NCBI RefSeq assembly: GCF_023094245.1
Contig: NZ_JALMEW010000007.1
Coordinates: 124,001 to 188,000 of the forward strand
DNA length: 64,000 nt
Source of the DNA: Halomonas getboli
Lineage (GTDB): Bacteria; Pseudomonadota; Gammaproteobacteria; Pseudomonadales; Halomonadaceae
Direction of reading: 5' to 3'
The notes beneath the pieces are model-generated. The model made no database searches. It was not told the origin of the DNA and saw only the letters and a list, made by a program, of their open reading frames with translations. Both the position numbers and the translations under genes were made by a program. Shown one piece after another: positions 63,757 through 64,000 of this stretch. Each line of letters opens with the position of its first letter. Position 1 is the first letter of the stretch.

Positions 63757-64000
63757 ATGAGCGCTTCCGTGCATATCGTCGGCCCCCAGTTCAGCACCTT
63801 CGTGCGCAGCGTCCAGCTGTGCTGCGAGGAAAAGGGCGTCCCCTACTCCCTGGGCGTGGAGGCCGACGGCAGACCGCTGGCGATGCATTCCCCCGAGCAC
63901 CTGGCGCTGCATCCCTACGGCAAGGTGCCGGTCCTGCTGCACGGCGAGCGCCGGCTGGTCGAGACGCCGAGTATCTGCCGCTACCTGGATGCGGCGTTCG
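63757..64000 (+). CDS. Glutathione S-transferase family protein (C-terminus outside window)
   Basis: The first 81 residues are visible. They form a thioredoxin-like GST N-domain: VHIVGPQFSTFVRSVQLCCEEKGVPYSLGVE, then LHPYGKVPVLLHGERRLVETPSICRYLDAAF. The cis-Pro (KVPVLL) and the ETPSICRYLD (ESxAI-like) glutathione-binding stretches are present. GAAGGAG precedes the ATG. Divergent to the TetR gene with a shared operator, so it is probably induced by a toxic electrophile. Confidence 0.88.
   Translation, partial: MSASVHIVGPQFSTFVRSVQLCCEEKGVPYSLGVEADGRPLAMHSPEHLALHPYGKVPVLLHGERRLVETPSICRYLDAAF

Overview
The window is 64 kb of GC-rich, densely packed chromosomal DNA from a gammaproteobacterium. 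The gene set points to a halophile close to Halomonas or Chromohalobacter: an onium-compound binding protein with osmolyte-type enzymes, sodium-coupled carriers, an E. coli-like glnA-glnLG nitrogen block, epd-pgk-fba beside tkt and metK, and a Weimberg xylose pathway. The genus is inferred. I see no tRNA, rRNA, insertion sequence, prophage or CRISPR array. Five heptanucleotide repeat blocks are the main non-coding structure.

Layout. 1-1801: end of typA. 2000-6163: a LysR regulator, a 2-oxoglutarate dioxygenase of the BesD/HalD type, a DddP-like M24 protein and an onium-type binding protein, probably one catabolic island. 6255-12502: glnA, a ZIP transporter, a DUF4124 protein and glnL-glnG. 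Both glnA and glnLG have recognisable NtrC sites and sigma-54 promoters. 12577-17294: a short MetE-like methyltransferase and a peptide symporter with an Xaa-Pro aminopeptidase. 17620-22828: HMG-CoA lyase, a class III CoA-transferase and a tripartite tricarboxylate transporter, overlapping like one operon. 22908-29471: dGTPase, ATP-grasp protein, YraQ-type permease with a His-Asp repeat, RNase I homologue, NERD protein, sirtuin and YciH/SUI1.

29601-39087 is a complete D-xylose oxidation locus. xylB, a sugar porter, xylD and a lactonase run rightward. xylX, alpha-ketoglutarate semialdehyde dehydrogenase and a ROK regulator run leftward. Together they would turn xylose into alpha-ketoglutarate. 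39115-43669 is a sugar-acid block (2-keto-3-deoxygluconate-type kinase, GhrB-like reductase, two paralogous HAD phosphatases) with a LacI regulator whose operator stands before both the kinase and its own gene. 43893-47740: alanine/glutamine:sodium symporter, HTH regulator and SLC13 permease. 47815-58589: central carbon genes (class II aldolase, pgk, epd, LrgAB, class I aldolase, transketolase), ribH behind an FMN riboswitch, and metK. 58723-64000: ligB, ahcY, an LpxH-like phosphoesterase, and a TetR/glutathione transferase pair cut by the window end.

The most unusual signals are the DddP-like protein that lacks the DMSP-lyase catalytic Asp yet sits among onium-metabolism genes, and a family of heptamers (GGNGYGA) that either run in register from stop codons in convergent intergenic regions or form perfect tandem arrays. 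One array of 13 copies ends in the start codon of the sirtuin gene.
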